NCBI GenBank assembly: GCA_003255065.1
Contig: QAOA01001875.1
Span: 466,855-530,854 of the forward strand
Direction: 5' to 3'
Source of the DNA: Cercis canadensis
Taxonomy: Eukaryota > Streptophyta > Magnoliopsida > Fabales > Fabaceae
DNA length: 64,000 bases
Shown: positions 37,711 to 46,781 of the stretch, piece by piece
Layout of the letters: each line of letters starts with the position of its first letter
How positions within the stretch are numbered: position 1 is the first letter of the stretch
The notes under the pieces: model-generated
Told to the model about the DNA's origin: nothing
Databases searched by the model: none
What the model saw: the letters and a program-made list of their open reading frames with translations, nothing else
Program-made: the position numbers and the translations under genes

Positions 37711-38386
37711 TTAGTTTACACTTGATGGCTTATGCATTAAGAATTTTCAATCAAACACTAATGATATAACATATGTTTCCAATATATTTCGATAATCTCA
37801 TCGAAAGATAAATTTAGGCTAGATAATATTATATATTTTGATATAATTAACATTATAGAAATTTAGAAGTTTATACCCGATGGTTTATGGATTAAGAATT
37901 TTCAATCAAACACTAATGACATAACGTATGTTTCCTGTTTCGATCATTTCAATTCGAAAGATAAATTTAAGCTATATAATATTATATATTTTAATACAAA
38001 TATTATAGAAATTTTGTAGTGGATCCACAAAAATGTGGGCCTTGAATTAGACAAGTCTCAATTATATGTGATTTCGGCTAAGCCCAGGCCCATCTATAAA
38101 GACCTCCTTATTAGATTAGATGAAAAAAAAAAAATATCTGGATGTAGATGTTGAGAAATGAATAATATAACATAGGACCTTAACCTTATGTTTTGGAGAG
38201 AGATCACCAATTGTTTTGTATGTGATTTTTCAATCTGTAAAAACATTTCTCAATCTCACCCTTTATTGTTCTAGAAAATAAAGCAGACATTTTTCCTCCT
38301 TTGGGTTGTTTTTAAATTAATATAAATTAAATTAACGTTTCAAGCAACTATTTTATATCTAATATTTTTGGATAATCACAATTATG
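37711..38386. other. AT-rich intergenic DNA with an internal short repeat
   Basis: No gene. A segment TTTATGCATT/TTTATGGATT followed by AAGAATTTTCAATCAAACAC occurs twice (about 37730 and 37886), with the surrounding 100 bp also similar, indicating an old local duplication. Confidence 0.45.
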
Positions 38387-38496
38387 ATCTCTATAGTATA
38401 CCTCTCTACTATAATCTTATATCCAATATTTATATAGCCGCCATTGGTGAAGCACACATCTATTCTCCACTCTGGCTGGGCCACCTCATGTTTTGC
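38387..38496. repeat. 110-bp flank copy left of the LINE
   Basis: These 110 bp, starting ATCTCTATAGTATACC and ending CTCATGTTTTGC, recur at 44777-44886 immediately right of the LINE. The left copy ends at the N at 38497. It is far longer than a usual LINE target-site duplication, so the left contig probably reads through the empty insertion site. Confidence 0.85.
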
Positions 38497-38509
38497 NAAG
38501 CAAAGGAAG

Positions 38510-41500
38510 CTACAGAGGGACTAATCTGGGCATAGAAACACCCATGGAGTCCTCAACCAGAAGATCCCTTAAATACAGGGGGGGATCAAAAAAACTAGTA
38601 ACATCAAAAGGAGCAACGTGGCCCTTTCTGGCTAAAGCATCTGCACATCTGTTGCATTCTCTAAAAACGTGCTTGAAAGTAATATTCCAATCACGTAGCT
38701 TTAATGCACGAATTTCTGTAATCAAATTAAAACAAGGATGAAGCCTGTTGTTTCCAGTAAGCAGAAGTTGGATGCAGCACTTGGAGTCCACTTCGACCTC
38801 AACTTTAACGCAGCCTAACTCCCACGCCAGGCGAAGGCCATGCAGAATACCCCAAAGCTCGGCTTGAGTTATAGAACAATGGCCCAAACAACAATTAAAA
38901 CCAGCAACGAAAGATCCAGTTGCATCTCTGAGCAACCCTCCACAAGCGGCAGAACCAGAGTGCCCAAACAGAGATCCATCCGTATTTAACTTAAGCCAAC
39001 CTTCCCTTGGGAACTTCCACGCAATATTCTGGTTAATACGACGAGCCTTCCGCGTGGAACCACTGGAGAGATCAAGAACATTCTTATATTCCTTAGCCCT
39101 AGCCAAAATGAGAGGCACCAACTCCTCCCTGTTATGGGCGTGCTCTTGATCAAAAACAAAGAGGTTACGAGCTTCCCAAATGGCATGGGTAGCCACCCCA
39201 AAGAGATGAGCCCAGCCAAAGGACCCATGACCCCAGTCCTCACTAAGATTAGACTTCATCCAATCATGCAAGGGAAGACTAAGAAACTTACTCCACTTGC
39301 TTGGGTGAACCAACTTCCACCACACTTCCCGAGCTAGCATGCAATCTCTAAGAACATGCAGGGTGGACTCCAAGTCCCTGCCGCAACTAGCACATATAGG
39401 ATCCGGAGCAATGTGTCTAATGTATCTTCGAAGGTTAGTCATAATACTGTCATGGCTCACCAGCCATAGGAAGGTCCTAACTCGTTGGGGGCCATCCCAA
39501 CTCCAAATCTTCCGATAAAGCCCATGCATCCCTCCATCAGCGGGAGCCAAAAGACTATGGTAAGCAGTTTTGATAGAGAATTCCCCATCCTTCGAAAGAT
39601 TCCAAGCAACCTGGTCCTCTCCACCATTCATAGTAGGAGTCTTGATACCAGCGATGCGTTGGCATATCTCACTGGGCAAAATGTTTGTCACCAAAGGCCA
39701 ATTCCAACCACCATTTGATGAAGCAAAATGAGCCACACACGCATGACCCAACTCCACCCCAGTCTCAGTACTTAGGCAGGAACGAAGGTTTTGAACTCCA
39801 GGGATCCAATGATCTAGCATGAAGGAAGTTCCTTGACCATTGCCTAATCTTTTCACTAAATTTTTATTGAGGTCAGGCCAAGCTTTACAAATACCTTTCC
39901 AGGCATTCGAACTACTAGCTTTACACCGCATGTTAGGAATGATATCAGACCCACACTTGTACTTGTCACGAAGCACTTTAACCCAAAGAGCCTCACGTTT
40001 ATTCACCAGACCCCATCCCAACTTCATCATAAAAGCCTTATTCATTAGACTGGCATGTCTCAAGCCTACGCCTCCTGAAGCTTTAGGACTGCAAGATGTT
40101 TGCCAGTTAACCAAGTGAACTTTTCTATGATCCGGAGTAGAACCCCATAGGAAATTTCTAGTGTGCTTGTCAAGTTCCTCACAAGTTCCCTTTTGGAGAC
40201 ACATGGTTTGCATGGCATAGCTCGAAATAGCTGAAAGAACCGACTGGCAAAGAGTGAGACGACCTGCTAGAGAGAGGGAGGACGCTTTCCAATTGCTGAG
40301 GCGCCGCATGACTCTCTCAGTGATGTAGCTAAACGAATGCTTGGTGCAACGCTTGTGCATCAAAGGAACTCCAAGATATTTCCCAAGGTCACTAGTCACA
40401 CCAATACCTAGCTGATTTGAGAGCTCTTGTCTGCGAGAGTGGTTCACATTGGCAGAGAAGCACACTTTCGACTTAGCCAGACTAACACCCTGCCCAGAAC
40501 TCTCACAAAACAACTTGAGACAACTGTTCATAATGTTAACTTGGTCCACCGAAGCTTCGCCAAACAAAAACAAGTCATCTGCAAACATGAGGTGCGATAG
40601 GGGAGGGCCATTCTTAGAAATACAAACTGGCTTCCAGAGACCATCCTTTATAGTAGAGTTGATAAGGTGGGAAAGTCTTTCCACGCAAAGGACAAACAAA
40701 TAGGGAGATAACGGGTCCCCTTGACGGATCCCTCTGGAGGGCCTAAACTCACTGGTTGTTGAACCATTCCATATGACATTCAGAGAGGAAGAAGAAATGC
40801 AATGCCAAATCAGCGAAATGAGGTCTTCCCTCAGCCCAAGATCCTCCAGAGATTCCCTAACAAACTCCCATTTTAACCTGTCGTACGCCTTCTCAAGGTC
40901 GATCTTAATAGCCATGAAACCTTGCTTACCCTTCTTCAGCCTCATGCTATGGACTACTTCTTGAGCGATGATGATGTTATCAGACCCTTGCCTGCCTGGA
41001 ATAAAACTGCATTGAGTGGGAGCGATAACATAACTCATCACTTTACGAAGGCGAGAGGCAATGGCCTTAGTGAGGACTTTATAGGCAACATTACAGAGGC
41101 TAATAGGCCTAAATTGAGAGATGGATTCCGGTGTGTCAACCTTGGGAATTAAGGTGATCAAAGTATTATTCACCTCCTTAACTAACTGCGGATTTGCAAA
41201 CACACTCGAAATAAGAGTGCAAAGAGAATTTCCAACCACCTCCCATTGGCTCTGAAAGAAAATCGCGTGTAAACCGTCTGGCCCTGGAGCCTTTAGCCCT
41301 CCCATGCTGAAAAGAGAACTTCTAACTTCCTCCATGGAAATAATACCATGAAGAATACGGAAGTCCTCGGTCTCAATTTTGGGAAAACATCCTGAGATAG
41401 GGAAAGAGACATACTCACTATCGTCTTTATACAGGTCTTTGAAAAACTTAACCGCCATATCACAAAGAGTGCCTTCTTCATATATCCAACCCCCTTCATC

Positions 41501-42631
41501 ATCCTTTAGGGCCACTATCTTATTTCTTCTTCTTCTCATGATAGTAGTACCATGGAAATACCTGGTGTTTCTATCCCCAAAATTAATCCATTTGCATCTA
41601 GCTTTCTGGGCCCAAAGGATTTCCTCCTCAACAAGAATCCTGTCCAAATCTCGCCAAAGGCGTTCTTGGAGTTGCTCAAGGAAAGTATTAGGACCCGAGC
41701 TGAGCTTGAGATGAATGCCCCTCAAACGGTTATGAAGACGATGTTTTCTCCTGAAAATGTGCCCAAACACCTTCCAATTCCACAAAGAGGCTTCCTTGGT
41801 GAAGTTTTCGACAGAGAGACCCCAGTCATCAGAATTAACCCAAGCACGTTGGACCATCGCAGGGAACTCCTCATGCAACAACCAAGAGGCCAAAAACTTA
41901 AAAGGTTTTTTCCTACGATTGCTAGCTCCCCCATTGTCAAATCTGATCCAGAGGGGGTTATGGTCAGATTTGTAATGAGGTAAATGAATGACAGCAGCTT
42001 CTTCAAAAGTTAAACGCCAGTCAAGATTATGCACCACTCTGTCTAACCTTTCCTTCACTCCACGACGGTGCCAAGTGTAACTAGGACCCTGGAAACCTCC
42101 ATCCACCAACTCACAGTCATTAAGACACTCTCCAAAAGCCCTACAACTACTCAATAACAGGGGAGAACCCCCTTGTTTCTCAGAAGGGTGGAGTAAGGAG
42201 TTGAAGTCCCCTGCCACACACCAAGGACCTGACACACCAGCATGAAGTAACCTCAGCTCAGTCCACAAGGAAGCTCGGCAGCTAGGAGTAGGACTGCCAT
42301 ACACAACTGTAAGGTACCAAGGATTGCTAGAGTTGAAGCGCACCTGAAGATGGATAAATTGTCTATGCGAACTAAGCACCGACACAGACCAAACGGCAGA
42401 ATCCCACATGCACCAGATACCACCCGAGAATCCTTGAGCTTCTGATCGAAAAGAAGAGTCAAATCCCGACTTACGGATAAAAACCTCCGCTCTTTGGCCA
42501 CTGATGCGCGTTTCCATGAGGGCAACAAACGAGAGGCGATACTGGGATACGAGATCCTGAAACAGGTTACGAAACCCCTTACTACCAGCCCCACGACAAT
42601 TCCAGATCAACATGTTTTGGTGTATATCCAT
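38510..42631 (-). CDS. LINE ORF2: endonuclease, reverse transcriptase, RNase H
   Basis: 1373-aa polyprotein for target-primed reverse transcription. The AP-type endonuclease covers about residues 7-230, with NCRGAGS near the start, GDFN at 141-144 and SDHNPLW from 222. The reverse transcriptase runs from about 440 (KAPGPDG at 445) through the catalytic FADD at 683-686. A zinc-binding region typical of plant LINEs (zf-RVT) follows around 1000-1100, with CASCGRDLESTLHVLRDC. The RNase H domain runs from about 1210, with the first catalytic Asp at 1218 (NTDGS), then AELWGIL and VEVDSKCC, and ends in NRCADALARKG. The first ATG in the frame is at 42631; a second (MLIWNCRG) at 42613 could also serve. 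The frame is open upstream to just after ORF1's two stop codons. Confidence 0.92.
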   Translation of the reverse strand: MDIHQNMLIWNCRGAGSKGFRNLFQDLVSQYRLSFVALMETRISGQRAEVFIRKSGFDSSFRSEAQGFSGGIWCMWDSAVWSVSVLSSHRQFIHLQVRFNSSNPWYLTVVYGSPTPSCRASLWTELRLLHAGVSGPWCVAGDFNSLLHPSEKQGGSPLLLSSCRAFGECLNDCELVDGGFQGPSYTWHRRGVKERLDRVVHNLDWRLTFEEAAVIHLPHYKSDHNPLWIRFDNGGASNRRKKPFKFLASWLLHEEFPAMVQRAWVNSDDWGLSVENFTKEASLWNWKVFGHIFRRKHRLHNRLRGIHLKLSSGPNTFLEQLQERLWRDLDRILVEEEILWAQKARCKWINFGDRNTRYFHGTTIMRRRRNKIVALKDDEGGWIYEEGTLCDMAVKFFKDLYKDDSEYVSFPISGCFPKIETEDFRILHGIISMEEVRSSLFSMGGLKAPGPDGLHAIFFQSQWEVVGNSLCTLISSVFANPQLVKEVNNTLITLIPKVDTPESISQFRPISLCNVAYKVLTKAIASRLRKVMSYVIAPTQCSFIPGRQGSDNIIIAQEVVHSMRLKKGKQGFMAIKIDLEKAYDRLKWEFVRESLEDLGLREDLISLIWHCISSSSLNVIWNGSTTSEFRPSRGIRQGDPLSPYLFVLCVERLSHLINSTIKDGLWKPVCISKNGPPLSHLMFADDLFLFGEASVDQVNIMNSCLKLFCESSGQGVSLAKSKVCFSANVNHSRRQELSNQLGIGVTSDLGKYLGVPLMHKRCTKHSFSYITERVMRRLSNWKASSLSLAGRLTLCQSVLSAISSYAMQTMCLQKGTCEELDKHTRNFLWGSTPDHRKVHLVNWQTSCSPKASGGVGLRHASLMNKAFMMKLGWGLVNKREALWVKVLRDKYKCGSDIIPNMRCKASSSNAWKGICKAWPDLNKNLVKRLGNGQGTSFMLDHWIPGVQNLRSCLSTETGVELGHACVAHFASSNGGWNWPLVTNILPSEICQRIAGIKTPTMNGGEDQVAWNLSKDGEFSIKTAYHSLLAPADGGMHGLYRKIWSWDGPQRVRTFLWLVSHDSIMTNLRRYIRHIAPDPICASCGRDLESTLHVLRDCMLAREVWWKLVHPSKWSKFLSLPLHDWMKSNLSEDWGHGSFGWAHLFGVATHAIWEARNLFVFDQEHAHNREELVPLILARAKEYKNVLDLSSGSTRKARRINQNIAWKFPREGWLKLNTDGSLFGHSGSAACGGLLRDATGSFVAGFNCCLGHCSITQAELWGILHGLRLAWELGCVKVEVEVDSKCCIQLLLTGNNRLHPCFNLITEIRALKLRDWNITFKHVFRECNRCADALARKGHVAPFDVTSFFDPPLYLRDLLVEDSMGVSMPRLVPL

Positions 42632-42685
42632 AGATAAAAACTGATTGAAGATAACCCAACGACAGAGACCTTGAGCCAAAGCTCA

Positions 42686-44740
42686 CTATCCTTCAATAGG
42701 AATCGTACCCTCCAGGGTACCAACAGCATCTCTTTTCTCTCTATCCGAATCCCCATTAGATTTCTCTATCCCCTTTACTTCATGCCTGCCCAGAGAAACA
42801 CTCCTTAGAGACACCCTAGGGTCAGGTGGTTTAGGACGCACTATCTCACGAACACGACTCTCTCCCTCGTCCATCACTTGCAACGGGCCATGATCAACTG
42901 AGACAGTAGCTTGAATGAGTCGATTGAGGTCCTGCATGGCAGCTTCCTTAGATTGCGGAGCCAAAGCTTTACGCATAGCCTGAAGAGAGGGGTCGAAATA
43001 GCTTAACCCTTCTTTTTCCACCACCTTAGTCAGGGCACCACTAACATTGTCCTTCACTGAGCCACTAATCTTACCAACTCCTCCATTTATTAGATTTGTC
43101 ATTCCAGCATTAATTTTCTTGACATGACTCCCTTTGGGCCCACCTTTTTTTAAATGCCCCTTAGCCACAGTCCCAGCTTTAGCTCCATAAAAAAATTTTT
43201 TAGACCCTGTACGTGTAAGTAAGGAGGGTTTAGACCATGACGTGCTTGGCTCAAAGTGCCTCTCTAGCTCATTCCCCATAATGAGAGGACGTTTACCTTG
43301 TTTAGAATCCTGCTGGAGGTTCTCTCTCTGGTGCAACTCTTTATCTTGGTTTTCTGCTAGGAGGTTAAATCTGGAACCATCCTCCTTAACAGTATTATCG
43401 TGCTGGTTAGCTATACCCAATCCCGGATTTTCCTTCTCAACAGTAATGCTGGACTTCCTCTGGATACTTTGTCTACGTCTTTGAGGTCTTTGCACAAGCA
43501 TCCATGCCCCGAAAAGGTGGGATGAGTCTCCTTCATTATTGTTTTTGGGATGGGGTGCCGAGCCCACGTGCTCCTGCCCTCCGACGACCGTTTCTTCCCT
43601 TGGTTCTTCATTATTGATACCGTCCGGTACCATCAGAGGGTGACTCACCATGCAAGCTTCGCTACGATGTCCGTAACGTCCACATTTGAAGCAAACCATA
43701 TGTAGGCCTTCATACTCGATGGATATCTCTCTTCCATACAACTTGAACTTTGGAACCAAGCTTTTGCGGAGATCGATCTCAACGCAAATGCGAGCGAACT
43801 TACCTCTCGACGTTTGGGAGGTCAGGTTATCCACTCGAAGGGTCGTGCCTAATAGCGAACCTACGCGCCAGAGAAATTTTTCATTGTGAAACTCAATGGG
43901 TAGCCCCGGAATTCTGATCCATACTGCCAATCTCTTAACGTGCATGTCACTAGGATCAAATAGGGGTCTCCACCTGTGGACAATCAAGTAGTGATCCAGG
44001 ATTAGCCAAGGACCTCCCGTCAGAGCAAACCTCAAGTCCCTTGAGTCTGAGAAGGTGACCAGAAAGTGTTCTTCATTTAGGTCCACAACCCTGACTGAAC
44101 CTTCCCTTTCCCACATCTTTTGAAGCCTGGTTGCCATGGTACGAAGACCCAGCCTTTTGCCCAAGAGTCTTACTATAAGAGATTGTCTCCAAGGCTTACA
44201 GTACTCCTCATGCTCCTCCGATGACACTTCAACTACGGGACAAGGGTTAAACTCATTGTCATCCCCAATCGAATGAGTATCATTATCTTCAGAGCCCATC
44301 CACTCCTCATCTAACTCAGCATGGTTCCAAGAGTTCTCCAGCTTCCCTGTCGTCGACCCCATCCCCAGCAGACGGTCCTTATAGCTCTCTTGACCATGGA
44401 CCGAACTGGGCTTTGCTAGGAATTTGATCTCGTTCATGGTGCTGCCCTCGCACTGAGCTGCAACCTCCTCTTCTACCATCTCGATCTCCTGCTCAACCAT
44501 ATTAGCGTCCTTCTCCAGCGAACAGCTTGCATTATCATCTACCACCGATGTCTCTACCACCATGCCCACCACCTTTTCATTTCCCTGCTCCCCTTCTCGC
44601 GAGGCCCCACAAACCTTGCCAAGAGCAGGAGCCATTTCAGCAGCCTTCCTCACCTTTTTGCAAGATCGAGCTATCAAGTCTTCTTCCTCCACAGAAGGTG
44701 GAGGAGACGAAATCCCACTTCCGCTAGCTTTTTTTCCCAT
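42686..44740 (-). CDS. LINE ORF1: RNA-binding protein with DUF4283 and zinc knuckle
   Basis: 684-aa ORF1 protein, presumed RNA-binding and chaperone component of the retrotransposition particle. A DUF4283 region lies at about residues 175-345 (GKRLGLRTMATRLQKMW, then GGPWLILDHYLIVHRW and AVWIRIPGLPIEF). It is followed by a CCHC zinc knuckle at 350-363 (CFKCGRYGHRSEAC). The N-terminal 150 residues are acidic; the C-terminal 300 are basic and low in predicted order. It ends at TAG (42688-42686), followed directly by TGA in the same frame, and ORF2 lies in that same frame. The ATG at 44740 is the first after the leader. Confidence 0.9.
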   Translation of the reverse strand: MGKKASGSGISSPPPSVEEEDLIARSCKKVRKAAEMAPALGKVCGASREGEQGNEKVVGMVVETSVVDDNASCSLEKDANMVEQEIEMVEEEVAAQCEGSTMNEIKFLAKPSSVHGQESYKDRLLGMGSTTGKLENSWNHAELDEEWMGSEDNDTHSIGDDNEFNPCPVVEVSSEEHEEYCKPWRQSLIVRLLGKRLGLRTMATRLQKMWEREGSVRVVDLNEEHFLVTFSDSRDLRFALTGGPWLILDHYLIVHRWRPLFDPSDMHVKRLAVWIRIPGLPIEFHNEKFLWRVGSLLGTTLRVDNLTSQTSRGKFARICVEIDLRKSLVPKFKLYGREISIEYEGLHMVCFKCGRYGHRSEACMVSHPLMVPDGINNEEPREETVVGGQEHVGSAPHPKNNNEGDSSHLFGAWMLVQRPQRRRQSIQRKSSITVEKENPGLGIANQHDNTVKEDGSRFNLLAENQDKELHQRENLQQDSKQGKRPLIMGNELERHFEPSTSWSKPSLLTRTGSKKFFYGAKAGTVAKGHLKKGGPKGSHVKKINAGMTNLINGGVGKISGSVKDNVSGALTKVVEKEGLSYFDPSLQAMRKALAPQSKEAAMQDLNRLIQATVSVDHGPLQVMDEGESRVREIVRPKPPDPRVSLRSVSLGRHEVKGIEKSNGDSDREKRDAVGTLEGTIPIEG

Positions 44741-44776
44741 ATCTGCTTTCTTTTATCAAGTACCTGAATCAAGTAA

Positions 44777-44886
44777 ATCTCTATAGTATACCTCTCTACT
44801 ATAATCTTATATCCAATATTTATATAGCCGCCATTGGTGAAGCACACATCTATTCTCCACTCTGGCTGGGCCACCTCATGTTTTGC
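44777..44886. repeat. 110-bp flank copy right of the LINE
   Basis: Matches 38387-38496. It begins directly after the LINE 5' end and continues into unique sequence (CCATCCATATC). The start of the match marks the insertion point. Confidence 0.85.
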
Positions 44887-46149
44887 CCATCCATATCTAA
44901 CCTTTGAGGCATTCTTGATCCTGTACATAGCCGACATACACCAGAAACACACATCCCTTCTAAATTAATCAAACCTTGGCAATGTAAATGTAATTACAAT
45001 ATGATAATAATGTCTGACTCTCGCTGAAATATTATTTTAAATCATTTAACATTTATGAATGGGTGTCACTTATTTTACAGTATTAATTTCATTTGCTTTA
45101 GTCCTTGGTATGGACCCTCCTGTCTGGCACATTATAGATATCGTACTACAAAAACTAGTGTCCAATCTTGATTGAAGATGCATGGTTCTTCCACGTATGA
45201 CGTATCTATGTTTGGAGCATAATTTGAGGAAGCAGGTTTGGTTGATTGAAGGATACAAGTGAAATTGTACGAGTTTAGTGTCTGTGAATTTGTAAAAATC
45301 TAGATGTGGAGGCATTTAATAGTAGTTGGAATAGTTTAAGAGAATACAAAGTGTCACGTCAAGAGACTAAAAGGAGAGGAGAGGAGGACAATATTAAAAC
45401 GTAAATAATGTCCTTCTTAGAATTACAAGTGAAACTGAAAGGAGACAAGAGAGGAAAGGGGAGGAAGCGTGAGAGTCACGTGGCGCAATGGGGCTATCGT
45501 GTATAAGCAACAGCGGCAACCCAACCGAAAGAATCAAACAAGACAACCAACCAACTAACTCCACGTTGAGTCAGACTCAGCAGTATTGCTATGATAACTG
45601 TAAGACAATAGCGTACACGCATGGCCATCAATTTTTCTTCTTCTTATACCATTTTTTTGGATCCAACGGCACACATTCTCCAGTTGTCACCATCTCATAT
45701 CCACCTAATTTAATCCCTTCTCCTTACGCTCATTTTCTGTCTCTGCCCAAACCCAAGTCTCGGAGTTTCCATCCACCATCAAATGCTCCATCAATCATAA
45801 TAATAATATAATGATATATCCACTTTTGGAAAAACTGATAAAACATTACAATTTATTTTTGACACTTTTAGTAATAATTCTAAATTTAAATATAAAAAAC
45901 ATCATCTTAGTATCATTTAACTACAAATTATTTGATATAAAACATCATAATTTGAAAAACAAACAAGTTTAGGATAATTAATACAAATATTTACTTTCCT
46001 AACGGAATTTTATCACATAACTAATGATATAGGCTGTGGTTATATTTTTATAACATAGTTAAGTTGAATTAGACTTTTTTGTAACAGAAACTTATATAAA
46101 ATGTTTTTATTGATATACATTTTATTAGAATTTTTTAAATAATTTATCA

Positions 46150-46245
46150 AACAATTTATAATTAAGTGATACTAATATTATTCTCAAAATTTGTATGTTT
46201 TGTATTTAAATCACAGTCGTAGCCAAAAGTATAAAAAAAAAAATT
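46150..46245 (+). repeat. SINE-like dispersed repeat, copy 3
   Basis: Reads ACAATTTATAATTAAGTGAT, ATTATTCTCAAAATTTG, GTTTTGTATTTAAATCACAG and TAGCCAAAAGTATA, then an A-tail. This is the best preserved of five copies and the clearest guide to the family consensus. Minus-strand copies are at 45850-45945 and 47938-48040. Confidence 0.5.
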
Positions 46246-46640
46246 ATTCCTTTATGTAATTTTCATGTTTCTTATTGTTTGGGCCTGTCTTTTACCCAAA
46301 AAATAATTTTATCAGAATTAAAAACTCATAGGAAAATAAATTTATAAAAATATATGTTCATTCATGAATCATGACCACACTTAAGAAACATAATATTTGT
46401 CAGAAATTTTATTTTCTTTTTGTTTTTTCAAAGTTTTAAAGATGCCAAAAAAGGAAAAAACAAAAAGCAGCATGAATTTGCCCGGAAATGATGTTTTCCT
46501 TTTTTGTTCTTTCTTAGACATGGGTCAGATGCTAAACTAAGGATAAACCCCAGCCAATATAGGAGTTGTAACGAAGAGAATCAAGCTGCTGGGACAAGAA
46601 AAAGTTGGATTGAGTATAATTAGGATGTGAGAAGTTACTC

Positions 46641-46781
46641 TTTAAGGAATATTTTAATGGTTAAGTATTTGATATTTTATTATAGATGTTTTGTGTTAAA
46701 ATATTATTAGAATTAAATTGGGTGAAATTATAAAAGGAGATCGATTAATCTCTTGTAATGTAGTCTTTAATAAACCAAAAT
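46641..46781 (+). mobile_element. Diverged tRNA-derived SINE, copy C
   Basis: Shares ATGGTTAAGTATTTGAT, TTTTGTGTTAAAAT, TTGGGTGAAATTATAA, TGTAGTCTTTAATAAACC and a terminal A-rich run with the SINE at 36272-36411, in the same order. Divergence is substantial, so this is an older insertion. Confidence 0.5.

Larger units (their letters stand above)
38498..44776 (-). mobile_element. L1-type plant LINE retrotransposon, both ORFs intact
   Basis: A non-LTR retrotransposon of about 6.3 kb on the minus strand with ORF1 (44740-42686) and ORF2 (42631-38510), neither interrupted. The 5' leader is only about 36 bases (44776-44741). At the 3' end just 12 bases follow the ORF2 stop before the N at 38497, so the 3' UTR and poly-A tail are missing from the assembly. 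Endonuclease, reverse transcriptase, zinc-binding and RNase H domains place it in the plant L1 clade that carries an added RNase H. The open frames imply a recent insertion. Confidence 0.9.

Noticed and set aside
42632-42679. ORF2 start at the TTG at 42679
   Set aside because: This is only the upstream extension of the open frame; the first ATG is at 42631 and leads directly into the endonuclease.
45488-45811. Plus-strand frame of 107 codons between the LINE and the rhomboid gene
   Set aside because: No domain, low-complexity end (poly-Ile), no splice partners; more likely a chance frame.
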